From Burkholderiaceae bacterium (lineage in GTDB: Bacteria > Pseudomonadota > Gammaproteobacteria > Burkholderiales > Burkholderiaceae_F): DNA of 12,533 nucleotides. The stretch spans positions 1 to 12,533 of the forward strand of contig JACCSD010000363.1 in the NCBI GenBank assembly GCA_013813185.1, written 5' to 3'. Positions within the stretch are counted from its first letter, which is position 1, and every line of letters begins with the position of its first letter. Positions 1 to 6,701 of this stretch are shown in pieces. Made by a program: the position numbers and the translations under genes. The notes below the pieces were generated by a model. It saw only the letters and a program-made list of their open reading frames with translations. It searched no databases and was not told the DNA's origin.

Positions 1-2
1 GC

Positions 3-3000
3 GAAGTCGTCGGCTACAAGGTGCGGTTCACCGACCACACGCGGCCGGGCGCGTCGATCAAGTTGATGACCGACGGCATTCTGCTCGCCGAGACGCAGGG
101 TGACCCTCTACTGCGGGCCTACGACACACTGATCATCGACGAGGCGCACGAGCGCTCGCTGAACATTGATTTTCTGCTCGGCTACATCAAGCAGCTTTTG
201 CCACGCCGCGACGATTTGAAGATCATCATCACGTCGGCGACGATCGACGCCGACCGTTTTGCGAATCACTTTTCCGGAGTCTCCGGCCCGGCACCGGTCA
301 TCGAGGTATCGGGAAGGTTGTACCCGGTCGAGTTGCGCTATCGGCCACTGGTCGACGCCGACCGTGCAGATGACGTCGATGACCGCACGCTGATGGAAGC
401 GATCGTCGACGCGGTTGACGAGGTGGCCGCCGCGGGGCCGGGCGACGTCCTGGTGTTTCTGCCGGGCGAGCGCGAGATCCGCGAGGCGGCCGAAGCGTTG
501 CGTAAGCATCACCCTGCCGGCGCCGAGATCCTGCCGCTTTACGCGCGCCTGTCAGCGGAAGAACAAGAGCGCGTGTTCAAGCCGTCATCGCGCGTCCGAC
601 GCGTTGTGCTCGCGACCAACGTCGCTGAGACATCGCTGACAGTGCCGGGCATTCGTTACGTGGTCGACACTGGGCTGGCCCGCGTAAAGCGGTACTCGTA
701 CCGGAACAAGGTCGAGCAGCTGCAGATCGAGCCCATATCGCAAGCGGCGGCCGACCAACGCGCCGGCCGCTGCGGCCGCGTCGCGGACGGCGTTTGCGTT
801 CGACTCTATAGCGATGTTGATTACGCGAAGCGTGCGTGCTTTACCGATCCGGAGGTGCAGCGGTCCTCGCTGGCGGGTGTCATCCTGCGCATGAAATCAC
901 TCGGCTTGGGCGATGTTGCAGATTTTCCTTTTGTCGAGCCTCCGCCGCGACGCGCGATTGCCGATGGCTACCAGTTGCTGGCTGAATTAAACGCGGTCCA
1001 TGTGCGTAATGAGCTGACGGCGATCGGCCACGAGCTCGCGACGCTCCCTCTCGATCCCCGAGTGGGCCGCATGCTGCTCGCTGCGCGAGAACAACAGTGC
1101 CTGCGCGAAGTGCTGGTCATCGCTGCCGCGTTGTCGGTGCAAGACCCGCGCGAGCGGCCACTGGAGGCGCAGGAGGCCGCTGATAACGCCCACCGCCGAT
1201 TCGCCGAGCAAAGGAGCGACTTTCTTTCGTTGGTCAAGCTGTGGGAATTCGTGCAGGAAAAGCTCGCGCACAAGAAATCGAACCGGAAACTGACCGACGA
1301 ACTGAAAGCCCACTTTCTCAGTCCGCGCCGGGTTCGCGCCTGGGTCGATGTGCACACTCAACTGGCGACGATCGCGGGCGAGCACGGTTGGCGGGTCAAC
1401 TCGTCGGCGGCGACGTTCGAGCAGGTTCATCTGGCGCTGCTCGCCGGACTGCTTGGCAATATAGGCACGCGCATAGTCGACGCTGAGCGCGGCGAGCCGC
1501 CTTACGCGGGGGCGCGCGGCATCAAGTTTTTTATCTGGCCCGGGTCGGCGCTTGTAAAGAAGGCCGGACGATGGATCGTCGCCGCCGAACTGGTCGAAAC
1601 GTCGCGGCTGTATGGGCGCACCGTGGCGTCGTTCGAACCGATCTGGCTGGAACGGGTCGGCGCTCATCTATTGCAGAAGAGCCACGCCGACCCGCATTGG
1701 GAGAAAAAGCGCGCTGAGGTGGTCGCACTCGAGCGCGCAACGCTCTACGGACTGACTGTCTATGCGCAGCGTCGTGTGGCTTTTGGTCCGATCGATGCGG
1801 CCGCGGCGCGCGACGTGTTCATCCGGCGGGCGCTCGTCGAGGGTGATTTCGAAACGGCAGCGCCATTTTTCTCGCACAACTTGCGCCTGCTGCGCCAGAT
1901 TCGCGAGCTCGAGCACAAGACACGGCGGCTTGACGTTCTGGTCGATGACGAGCTGATCTTCGCGTTTTATGACCGCCTGCTTCCGGCGGGGATCAGTCGC
2001 GGCGCGGACTTCGAACGGTGGCGGGTGGACGCCGAGCGAAACGACCCGAAACTATTGTTCCTGTCGCGCGACGAGGTGATGCGCCACGAAGCGGGCGGCA
2101 TCACAACGGATCTTTTCCCGAAGCAGATGGTGTTGAACGCCGCTGGCGGGGAGCTGCGACTGCCGTTGGCCTATCACTTCGAACCTGGCAGTGCGCGCGA
2201 CGGCGTCACGATGACGGTGCCGCTGATTGCGCTGAATCAGGTCAGCGCCGAGGAATCCGAGTGGTTGGTGCCCGGCATGCTGAAGGAGAAAGTGCACCTG
2301 CTGCTTAAATCGTTGCCGCAAAAGTTGCGCCGCCACCTGGTGCCGCTGCCCGACTACGCCGCCGCGTTTGTCGAGCGTGGCGGCAGCCCCGCGCACTCGT
2401 TGATTGACGCATTGATCTCGGATATCCGCGCCGAACACGGCGTTGTCTGCCAACCAGCGGACTTCAAACGCGAGTCGTTGTCGGCGCACTTGCGCATGAA
2501 TTTCAAGGTTGTCGACGAACAAGGCCGGCAGCTGGCAATGGGCCGCAACCTTGCGCATTTAATATCGGAGCTCGGAGCGGCAGCACGAGCAATGTTTCAG
2601 AGCGCCGTCGAGCTGGATGCCCCGGTTGTCGAAGGTATGCACGATCGCATCACCGACTGGGATTTCGGAGAGTTGCCGGAGGTACTCGAGCTTCGGCGTG
2701 GCGGTCAGGCACTGATCGGCTATCCGGCGCTGGTTGATCAGATAACGCATTGTTCGATCGAGGTCTTCGATACACCGGCGCGAGCCCAGGGTCAGCAGCG
2801 TGCGGGCATGCGCCGCCTGTTTCAGCTTCAACTGAAGGATCAAGTTAAGTTTCTCGAGAAGAGCTTGTCGAGTTTGCAGATGACGCAGGTGCGTGCATCG
2901 ACCGTCGCCTGGCTTGCAGTCGCATTTGCCAGCCATGAGGAGATTCGCGAACAGATCGTGCAGGCCGCTCTCGACCGCACTTGCCTGATTCCTCCGCTGC

Positions 3001-3509
3001 CGGCCGATCGGGAAAGTTTCGTCGAGCGCAAAGATCTTGCGCGGGGGAAACTCAGCTTGATCGCACAGGAGATTGCGCGGCTTGTCACGGCGATCGTCGA
3101 ACAGGCGATGGCAGTCGCGCGCAAATTACAGGCGATGAAGGCGTTCCCTCGGTTGGTTGGCGACGTCGAACAGCAGCTATCCCAACTCTTTACAGCGAAG
3201 TTCATCGTCGCAACGCCAGCGCTGCAACTAGCCCAGTTCCCGCGCTATCTGAAGGCGATCGAATTGCGTATGGACAAGGTGAAAGGTGACCCGGATCGAG
3301 ATGCGGCGCGGACGAGTGATGTCGCGGCGCTTTCTGTACCTTGGCAGCGCGCGCTCGGTGCGCGCAAAGGCGTGAGCGATCCTCGACTCGACGAGTTTCG
3401 CTGGTTGCTCGAAGAGCTGCGAGTTTCACTTTTCGCTCAGGAGTTGAAGACGCCGATGCCTGTCAGCGTCAAGCGGTTGCAGAAAGTCTGGGCGAGTACG
3501 GACCGCTGA
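3..3509 (+). CDS. hrpA: ATP-dependent RNA helicase HrpA (5'-truncated by window edge)
   Basis: DEAH-box RNA helicase of the HrpA family, a cytoplasmic ATP-driven RNA-unwinding enzyme; in E. coli HrpA is linked to mRNA processing and to rescue of stalled ribosomes. The frame is open to the left edge, so the true start and the Walker A motif (roughly the first 150 residues of a protein that is about 1300 aa in E. coli) lie outside the window. Numbering from the GTG at 21: the Walker B/DEAH box is at 40-43 and followed by ERSLNIDFLLG, SAT (motif III) is at 72-74, NVAETSLTVPG (motif V) is near 200-210 and QRAGRCGR (motif VI) is at 246-253. The HA2/winged-helix and OB-fold regions follow, then a long C-terminal DUF3418-type region to the TGA at 3507-3509. 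No frameshift is seen. Identification is by strong motif and flank resemblance to E. coli HrpA recalled from memory. Confidence 0.96.
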   Translation, partial: EVVGYKVRFTDHTRPGASIKLMTDGILLAETQGDPLLRAYDTLIIDEAHERSLNIDFLLGYIKQLLPRRDDLKIIITSATIDADRFANHFSGVSGPAPVIEVSGRLYPVELRYRPLVDADRADDVDDRTLMEAIVDAVDEVAAAGPGDVLVFLPGEREIREAAEALRKHHPAGAEILPLYARLSAEEQERVFKPSSRVRRVVLATNVAETSLTVPGIRYVVDTGLARVKRYSYRNKVEQLQIEPISQAAADQRAGRCGRVADGVCVRLYSDVDYAKRACFTDPEVQRSSLAGVILRMKSLGLGDVADFPFVEPPPRRAIADGYQLLAELNAVHVRNELTAIGHELATLPLDPRVGRMLLAAREQQCLREVLVIAAALSVQDPRERPLEAQEAADNAHRRFAEQRSDFLSLVKLWEFVQEKLAHKKSNRKLTDELKAHFLSPRRVRAWVDVHTQLATIAGEHGWRVNSSAATFEQVHLALLAGLLGNIGTRIVDAERGEPPYAGARGIKFFIWPGSALVKKAGRWIVAAELVETSRLYGRTVASFEPIWLERVGAHLLQKSHADPHWEKKRAEVVALERATLYGLTVYAQRRVAFGPIDAAAARDVFIRRALVEGDFETAAPFFSHNLRLLRQIRELEHKTRRLDVLVDDELIFAFYDRLLPAGISRGADFERWRVDAERNDPKLLFLSRDEVMRHEAGGITTDLFPKQMVLNAAGGELRLPLAYHFEPGSARDGVTMTVPLIALNQVSAEESEWLVPGMLKEKVHLLLKSLPQKLRRHLVPLPDYAAAFVERGGSPAHSLIDALISDIRAEHGVVCQPADFKRESLSAHLRMNFKVVDEQGRQLAMGRNLAHLISELGAAARAMFQSAVELDAPVVEGMHDRITDWDFGELPEVLELRRGGQALIGYPALVDQITHCSIEVFDTPARAQGQQRAGMRRLFQLQLKDQVKFLEKSLSSLQMTQVRASTVAWLAVAFASHEEIREQIVQAALDRTCLIPPLPADRESFVERKDLARGKLSLIAQEIARLVTAIVEQAMAVARKLQAMKAFPRLVGDVEQQLSQLFTAKFIVATPALQLAQFPRYLKAIELRMDKVKGDPDRDAARTSDVAALSVPWQRALGARKGVSDPRLDEFRWLLEELRVSLFAQELKTPMPVSVKRLQKVWASTDR

Positions 3510-3569
3510 GACGGCAGCCGGGCATAAGCGTTGCCAGTGACATAGCAAATCCGTAAGGAAGGAGTTGCG

Positions 3570-3992
3570 ATGCGAAACACGAACGACAAGCCAGACGCCG
3601 CTAAGTCGGGCAGCCGGCCGGCCGAGCACCCCAGCGAACGCGAGCTGAGGCAGCAACAGGCGGTGAAGAATGCTGAGGCCGCGCGCGATACACACCGCTC
3701 GCACACCCCGGGTGTGGCCGACGACAGCGAAGCGATTCAGGGGTGGGCCGCAGCGCTAGCGGCGCCGATCGAAGGCGCAGCCGATGCGCTGCGCGAAGAC
3801 GAGCGGGCGCGAGTAAAAAGCCAAAGTCCGGCCGGGAAAGTAGACGCTGTCACCGGGCCTCGTTCGACCGATGCGCCGAACGTTACCGAAGAGGGCCGGC
3901 GTCGAGCACAGCCGCCGACGCGCGCCGAAGATGCCGAATGGGACCCGCTAAAGGCGACTGCCGAGCACCGCTCAGGTAGCGAGCGGAAGTAG
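3570..3992 (+). CDS. Hypothetical hydrophilic, probably disordered protein (140 aa)
   Basis: I do not recognise a family. The start is well supported: AAGGAGGAG-like purines (GGAAGGAG) end about six bases before the ATG at 3570. The product is rich in Ala, Arg, Glu, Asp, Ser, Pro and Thr, has almost no large hydrophobic residues apart from a short central stretch (IQGWAAALAAPIEG, about residues 51-64), and lacks a signal peptide, membrane segment or cysteines. This composition suggests an intrinsically disordered cytosolic protein with one short amphipathic helix. It begins 60 bases after the hrpA stop and may be co-transcribed, although the strong own ribosome binding site suggests efficient independent initiation. 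It converges with the lipoprotein gene at 4052-4654. Base composition is like its neighbours. Function unknown. Confidence 0.72.
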   Translation: MRNTNDKPDAAKSGSRPAEHPSERELRQQQAVKNAEAARDTHRSHTPGVADDSEAIQGWAAALAAPIEGAADALREDERARVKSQSPAGKVDAVTGPRSTDAPNVTEEGRRRAQPPTRAEDAEWDPLKATAEHRSGSERK

Positions 3993-4002
3993 CTGTCGGG
4001 CT

Positions 4003-4030
4003 GCGCTGCGCCGAATAGCGGCCGCAGCGC
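4003..4030. terminator. GC-rich hairpin between convergent genes
   Basis: GCGCTGCGCCG (4003-4013) pairs with CGGCCGCAGCGC (4019-4030) around the loop AATAG, giving an 11-bp stem with one bulged C at 4022. It lies between the stop codons of two converging genes (3992 and 4052), where a bidirectional terminator is expected. Neither strand shows a T-run after the stem, so it is not a canonical intrinsic terminator and may act with Rho or simply as an mRNA 3'-end stabiliser. Confidence 0.4.
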
Positions 4031-4051
4031 GAGTTGAGACAAACGCAACAG

Positions 4052-4654
4052 TTACGTTGTGGATTTGGGATCGCTTCGATTCGGGCCGCGGCGAATCCCG
4101 CGCTGGTCGTCCGGACCCTTTTCGATATCGAAGGTGAATTCGCGAACCAGCTGGCCGTCGATATACACGCGCATTTTGTGCGCGCCGATCGGGTCGCCCG
4201 GCGCGTAGCGCCATTCATTCCCGATGAAACCCAGCCGGGTCGGAATAATGCGCTCTGTTACCGCAGTTTTGCGATCCGGCGAGATGCTGAAGATGCCCAT
4301 CGCTTCACCTGGTCCCCAAGTGGGGGGTGCCTCCGGTAACTCGAACTCCTCGCGCCACACGACCGTGGGCTTGCTCGTTTTAAACAGGATGTACCAGCCG
4401 TAAGGCGCGGCAGGTATTGCAGGAAACTTATCGGTTTCATACAGCAGGCGACGTCCGTTTGGATCGGCCCCGAACACGCCGAACTGCGCGGTGACGACTT
4501 GCAACTCCATCGCAGGCATCTGCGCGGTAGGCGCTTTCAAGTCCCCGCTGGACGAAGCCCTGGTCGTGCCGTCACCTGCAGGGTTCTGCGATGCGCAGCC
4601 CGCGGCGATCAATGCGGCAGCCAAAACAGTTATCGACTTAACGCCGGATGCCAT
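4052..4654 (-). CDS. Putative outer-membrane lipoprotein of unknown function (200 aa)
   Basis: The N-terminus is a lipoprotein signal peptide: a short basic n-region (Lys6), a hydrophobic core ITVLAAALIAA and a lipobox-like AAGC with Cys20 as the lipidation site. The +2 residue is Ala, so the Lol rule predicts the outer membrane. A Ser/Thr/Gly/Ala linker (about 21-45) follows, then a compact domain with several aromatic residues (PYGWYILFKTSKPTVVW around 84-100) and a charged C-terminal tail. Start choice is firm: on the minus strand GGAGGT lies five bases before the ATG. The pattern MELQVVTAQFGVFG... is probably the first strand of the periplasmic domain, but I recognise no named family. It is a single transcription unit, divergent from the gene at 4911. 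Function not assignable from sequence. Confidence 0.85.
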   Translation of the reverse strand: MASGVKSITVLAAALIAAGCASQNPAGDGTTRASSSGDLKAPTAQMPAMELQVVTAQFGVFGADPNGRRLLYETDKFPAIPAAPYGWYILFKTSKPTVVWREEFELPEAPPTWGPGEAMGIFSISPDRKTAVTERIIPTRLGFIGNEWRYAPGDPIGAHKMRVYIDGQLVREFTFDIEKGPDDQRGIRRGPNRSDPKSTT

Positions 4655-4910
4655 CGTCTACCTCCGAAATACGGCCGGTGCTTGTAGGCCGTTTGATTAA
4701 ATCACATAAACGTATCGTGCATCGTTCGGAATGGTGGATTAGCGTCTACCGTCCTTGCGCTTTGGACCGGCGAAGCGCGTGCGCGTTGCAAGCTTTATTC
4801 TTTTCGGCATCATCGAGTCAACTAGAATTCGATGCACACCGGGGAGCGGGCCTTCAGGCCGATGATCAGGCGGACTTTCTACTCGCGTTGCACGTGCTGA
4901 GGCGTCTTGC
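4655..4910. other. Divergent intergenic region, no gene seen
   Basis: These 256 bases separate the minus-strand lipoprotein gene from the plus-strand MoCF-domain gene and should hold both promoters. A plus-strand TAGAAT at 4823-4828 could be a -10 element, but no convincing -35 lies 16-18 bases upstream. A small hairpin GGCC-TTCA-GGCC occurs near 4848-4861. An ATG at 4831 opens only a 22-codon frame without a good ribosome binding site. I see no RNA gene or repeat. Confidence 0.5.
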
Positions 4911-5738
4911 ATGATGGTGCCACAAGGGTGCGTCCGCTTCGGACTGGTGATCGTCGGCGACGAGATTTTGTCCGGCAAGCGCCAGGACAAGCACTTGAGC
5001 ATGGTCATCGAGCTACTCAGAGCGCGCGGGCTGCAACTCGCTTGGTCACATTACATCGGCGATGATCGGGACGCGCTGGTAGCGCTCTACCGCCGCACAT
5101 TTGCAAGCGATGATACGGTCATCAGCTGCGGCGGTATCGGCGCAACTCCCGACGACCATACGCGACAGGCGGTGGCCGCTGCGCTCGCGGTTCCGCTGCA
5201 GCGGCACCCGAAGGCCGCTTCCTTGATCACCGAACGCTGTGTCGAAATGGCGCAGAAGGGCATCGGCAGCGCCGACATGAGTACAGCGGAGAATCAGCAG
5301 CGCTTGAAAATGGGAGACTTCCCGTCGGGCGTGGCGATCATTCCCAACCCGTTTAACCGCATCCCGGGTTTCTCGATCCGCAATCACTGGTTCTTGCCCG
5401 GTTTTCCGGTAATGGCGTGGCCAATGATCGAGTGGCTGCTCGATACGCATTACGCCGAGTACTTCAATAGCCAGCTTTGCGCGGAGCGTTCGTTAATCGT
5501 TTTCGAAGTAGCGGAGTCGCTGCTGGCACCGCTGATGGAACAAGTCGAACAAAATTTTCCCGGCGTTCGCTCCTTCAGTCTCCCTTCGGTCGGTGACGGC
5601 CAGGATGGCAAGCCTGCGCGGCGGCACGTTGAGCTCGGAGTGCGCGGCGACGCGTCGATCGTCGAGCGCGCGTTCGACGAGCTGCGTGCAAACGTGCTGG
5701 CATTGCGAGCCGAGGTCAGCCGTAATGTGGCTCGCTAA
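4911..5738 (+). CDS. Molybdopterin-binding (MoCF/CinA N-terminal) domain protein
   Basis: The product resembles the N-terminal half of CinA (competence/damage-inducible protein A) and the MoaB/MogA molybdopterin-binding fold. VGDEILSG at 15-22 matches the first conserved loop, and SCGGIGATPDDHT at 72-84 matches the family's GGxGxTxDD ligand-binding motif. A later IPNPFNRIPGF...FLPGFPVMAW segment (about 114-141) corresponds to the nucleotide/pterin pocket seen in CinA-type proteins. At 275 aa it lacks the PncC-type nicotinamide-nucleotide deamidase domain of full CinA, so deamidase activity is not expected; a pyrophosphatase-like or pterin-binding role is only inferred. Two adjacent ATGs (4911, 4914) precede the fold and only a weak GAGG-like site lies upstream. 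It converges with the phasin gene. No molybdenum-cofactor genes are nearby. Confidence 0.88.
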   Translation: MMVPQGCVRFGLVIVGDEILSGKRQDKHLSMVIELLRARGLQLAWSHYIGDDRDALVALYRRTFASDDTVISCGGIGATPDDHTRQAVAAALAVPLQRHPKAASLITERCVEMAQKGIGSADMSTAENQQRLKMGDFPSGVAIIPNPFNRIPGFSIRNHWFLPGFPVMAWPMIEWLLDTHYAEYFNSQLCAERSLIVFEVAESLLAPLMEQVEQNFPGVRSFSLPSVGDGQDGKPARRHVELGVRGDASIVERAFDELRANVLALRAEVSRNVAR

Positions 5739-5760
5739 TTCGATTCAGGAGAGAGCGGAT

Positions 5761-5790
5761 AAAAAAAGCCCGATCCGTGAAGATCGGGCT
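5761..5790 (-). terminator. Rho-independent terminator of the phasin transcript
   Basis: AGCCCGATC (5767-5775) and GATCGGGCT (5782-5790) form a perfect 9-bp stem with a 6-base loop. Read on the minus strand, the stem runs straight into a T-tract (complement of A 5761-5767), the classic intrinsic terminator layout. It serves the phasin message 165 bases after its stop codon. On the plus strand no T-run follows, so it should terminate the 4911-5738 transcript poorly. Confidence 0.9.
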
Positions 5791-5875
5791 CGGAAAGCAC
5801 CACCCAAGGAGGAGACAGAAGGAGCCTGGGGATAAGCCCAGACAGTGGTGCCAAGGAGACAGCCGTTACGGTGTC
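5761..5875 (-). ncRNA. Candidate 3'-UTR-derived small RNA with anti-Shine-Dalgarno motifs
   Basis: The minus-strand 3' UTR of the phasin gene is folded far more than a random spacer. In transcript order there is a hairpin of GACA-CCG, loop UAA, CGG-UGUC with one bulge (5875-5858). Next comes a 7-bp long-range pairing GCACCAC/GUGGUGC (5851-5845 with 5803-5797) enclosing a small CUGGG/CCCAG hairpin, and then the intrinsic terminator. Unpaired stretches carry three CU-rich elements complementary to ribosome binding sites: CUCCUU (5858-5853), CUCCUU (5824-5819) and CUCCUCCUU (5814-5806). Structured 3' ends with exposed CUCC motifs plus a terminal U-tract are typical of regulatory RNAs cut from mRNA 3' ends. 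Whether a separate RNA exists is inference; the ends given are those of the structured block. Confidence 0.4.
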
Positions 5876-5955
5876 TTTGTACGCTCCTTCATCGCCTCTC
5901 AAGCGCAGAGTTGGTCGAGTTTTTCTACCGACTTTGCGCTTTTGGTATTGCTTGC

Positions 5956-6528
5956 TTAAGCGGCCTTGCGCTTGCCGGACGTTTTGACCGAGTCATTCGC
6001 GGCGGATGCAGCTTTCATCGTGACCGACGTGGCGGCCGACACATTCGACTCCGCCATTTCAACCGCTTGCCGCGTTGCGCGTGCGAACGTGTCGTACGCG
6101 GTGTTGGCGGCGGCGACGGCGCTCTTCAGCATCGACACTGCGGGCTCGGAGCCAGCCGGCGAGTTTTTCGAGGCGAAGTCAATCAGATTCGCCACTTGCT
6201 TGTTGTTTTCAGCAATCTGCGCCTCAACGATGCGCGACACTTCGGTGCTGGCACCATTAGCAATGCTGTAGGCGTTGCGCGAATAGCTGACTGCTTTTTC
6301 AAGCGTCGGTTGCGTCATTCCACCTGAAAGCGCAAGCAGTTCTTGCACGTCTCTGACCGACAGCAGCGCTTGCGTGCGCTCAACTGATTCTTCCAGCGTA
6401 GCCTTGGCGGCGGCAATATTGAGTTCTACAAAACGCTCGGCGGCGTCAAACCAGGTCTGGCTGAGCGCGATTGCGGCGTCCATCTGACCTTTTTGAATCT
6501 CCGTAAATTGCGCGGGGGTTGCAAACAT
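5956..6528 (-). CDS. phaP: Phasin family protein (PHA granule-associated, 190 aa)
   Basis: Phasins coat polyhydroxyalkanoate granules and control their size and number. The protein begins MFATPAQFTEIQKGQMDAA, matching the start pattern of the betaproteobacterial PhaP family (aromatic/TPxQF, then amphipathic helices). It is almost wholly alpha-helical: alternating hydrophobic and charged residues, many alanines, no cysteine, a central Gly/Pro hinge (GGMTQP), and a lysine/arginine-rich tail ending GKRKAA. Length is usual for the family. I chose the ATG at 6528 over an upstream in-frame ATG at 6594 because GAGGAG lies six bases before it, and because the longer form would begin almost at the predicted transcription start, inside an operator-like palindrome. 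The gene is monocistronic with its own promoter and terminator, and probably controlled by a PhaR-type repressor. No PHA synthase is in the window. Confidence 0.92.
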   Translation of the reverse strand: MFATPAQFTEIQKGQMDAAIALSQTWFDAAERFVELNIAAAKATLEESVERTQALLSVRDVQELLALSGGMTQPTLEKAVSYSRNAYSIANGASTEVSRIVEAQIAENNKQVANLIDFASKNSPAGSEPAVSMLKSAVAAANTAYDTFARATRQAVEMAESNVSAATSVTMKAASAANDSVKTSGKRKAA

Positions 6529-6585
6529 TCGAATACTCCTCATGGTGGTTAAACGACTCGCCCTCTTAGGGGTCGGCTCATGCGA

Positions 6586-6601
6586 TTGCTGCATTGCACA
6601 A
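6586..6601 (-). promoter_or_regulatory. Candidate PhaR-type operator over the phasin start site
   Basis: TTGCTGCATTGCACAA (plus-strand reading) contains the near-perfect palindrome TGCATTGCA (6590-6598). It begins about seven bases after the -10 of the phasin promoter, so it would cover positions around +1 to +15, a position that blocks initiation. Its core on the minus strand, TGCAATGCA, recurs as TGCGATGCA in the palindrome at 6639-6659. PhaR repressors of PHA-forming bacteria are known to bind TGC-rich sites in phasin promoters; assignment to PhaR is inference. Confidence 0.5.
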
Positions 6602-6606
6602 AGCGA

Positions 6607-6634
6607 ATTTTAGGTGCTACAAGGGGCAAGTCAA
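6607..6634 (-). promoter_or_regulatory. Sigma70-type promoter of the phasin gene
   Basis: On the minus strand TTGACT (6634-6629) and TAAAAT (6612-6607) are separated by 16 bases, close to the consensus TTGACA/TATAAT with a 17-base spacer. The predicted start is near 6600, giving a leader of about 70 bases before the ATG at 6528. This is the best promoter in the window. Confidence 0.75.
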
Positions 6635-6638
6635 GCGG

Positions 6639-6659
6639 TTTTGGTGCGATGCACTAAAA
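6639..6659. promoter_or_regulatory. 21-bp palindromic operator candidate upstream of the phasin -35
   Basis: The half-sites TTTTGGTGC (6639-6647) and GCACTAAAA (6651-6659) are inverted repeats with 8 of 9 matches around GAT. The site ends five bases upstream of the phasin -35 and lies 42 bases before the divergent transporter gene. On the plus strand it also contains TAAAAT (6655-6660), which could be a -10 for the transporter, though the matching -35 is poor. It shares the TGCRATGCA core with the site over the phasin start. Confidence 0.5.
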
Positions 6660-6701
6660 TGTTCTCGATGCCATTGAAATGTCGCTCAGAGGCCACCGCC
6701 C

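Noticed and set aside
3531..3560. Promoter TTGCCA-17-TAAGGA before the 140-aa gene
   Set aside because: The -10 is poor and coincides with the Shine-Dalgarno of the gene.
5804..5862. Plus-strand AAGGAG motifs (5806-5814, 5819-5824, 5853-5858) as ribosome binding sites of a small gene
   Set aside because: No ATG or plausible GTG follows any of them at usable distance with a sensible frame; the minus-strand 3' UTR reading explains them better.
6529..6594. Longer phasin form starting at the ATG at 6594
   Set aside because: That start has no ribosome binding site, lies within a few bases of the predicted transcription start, and adds an extension not typical of phasins; the ATG at 6528 has GAGGAG.
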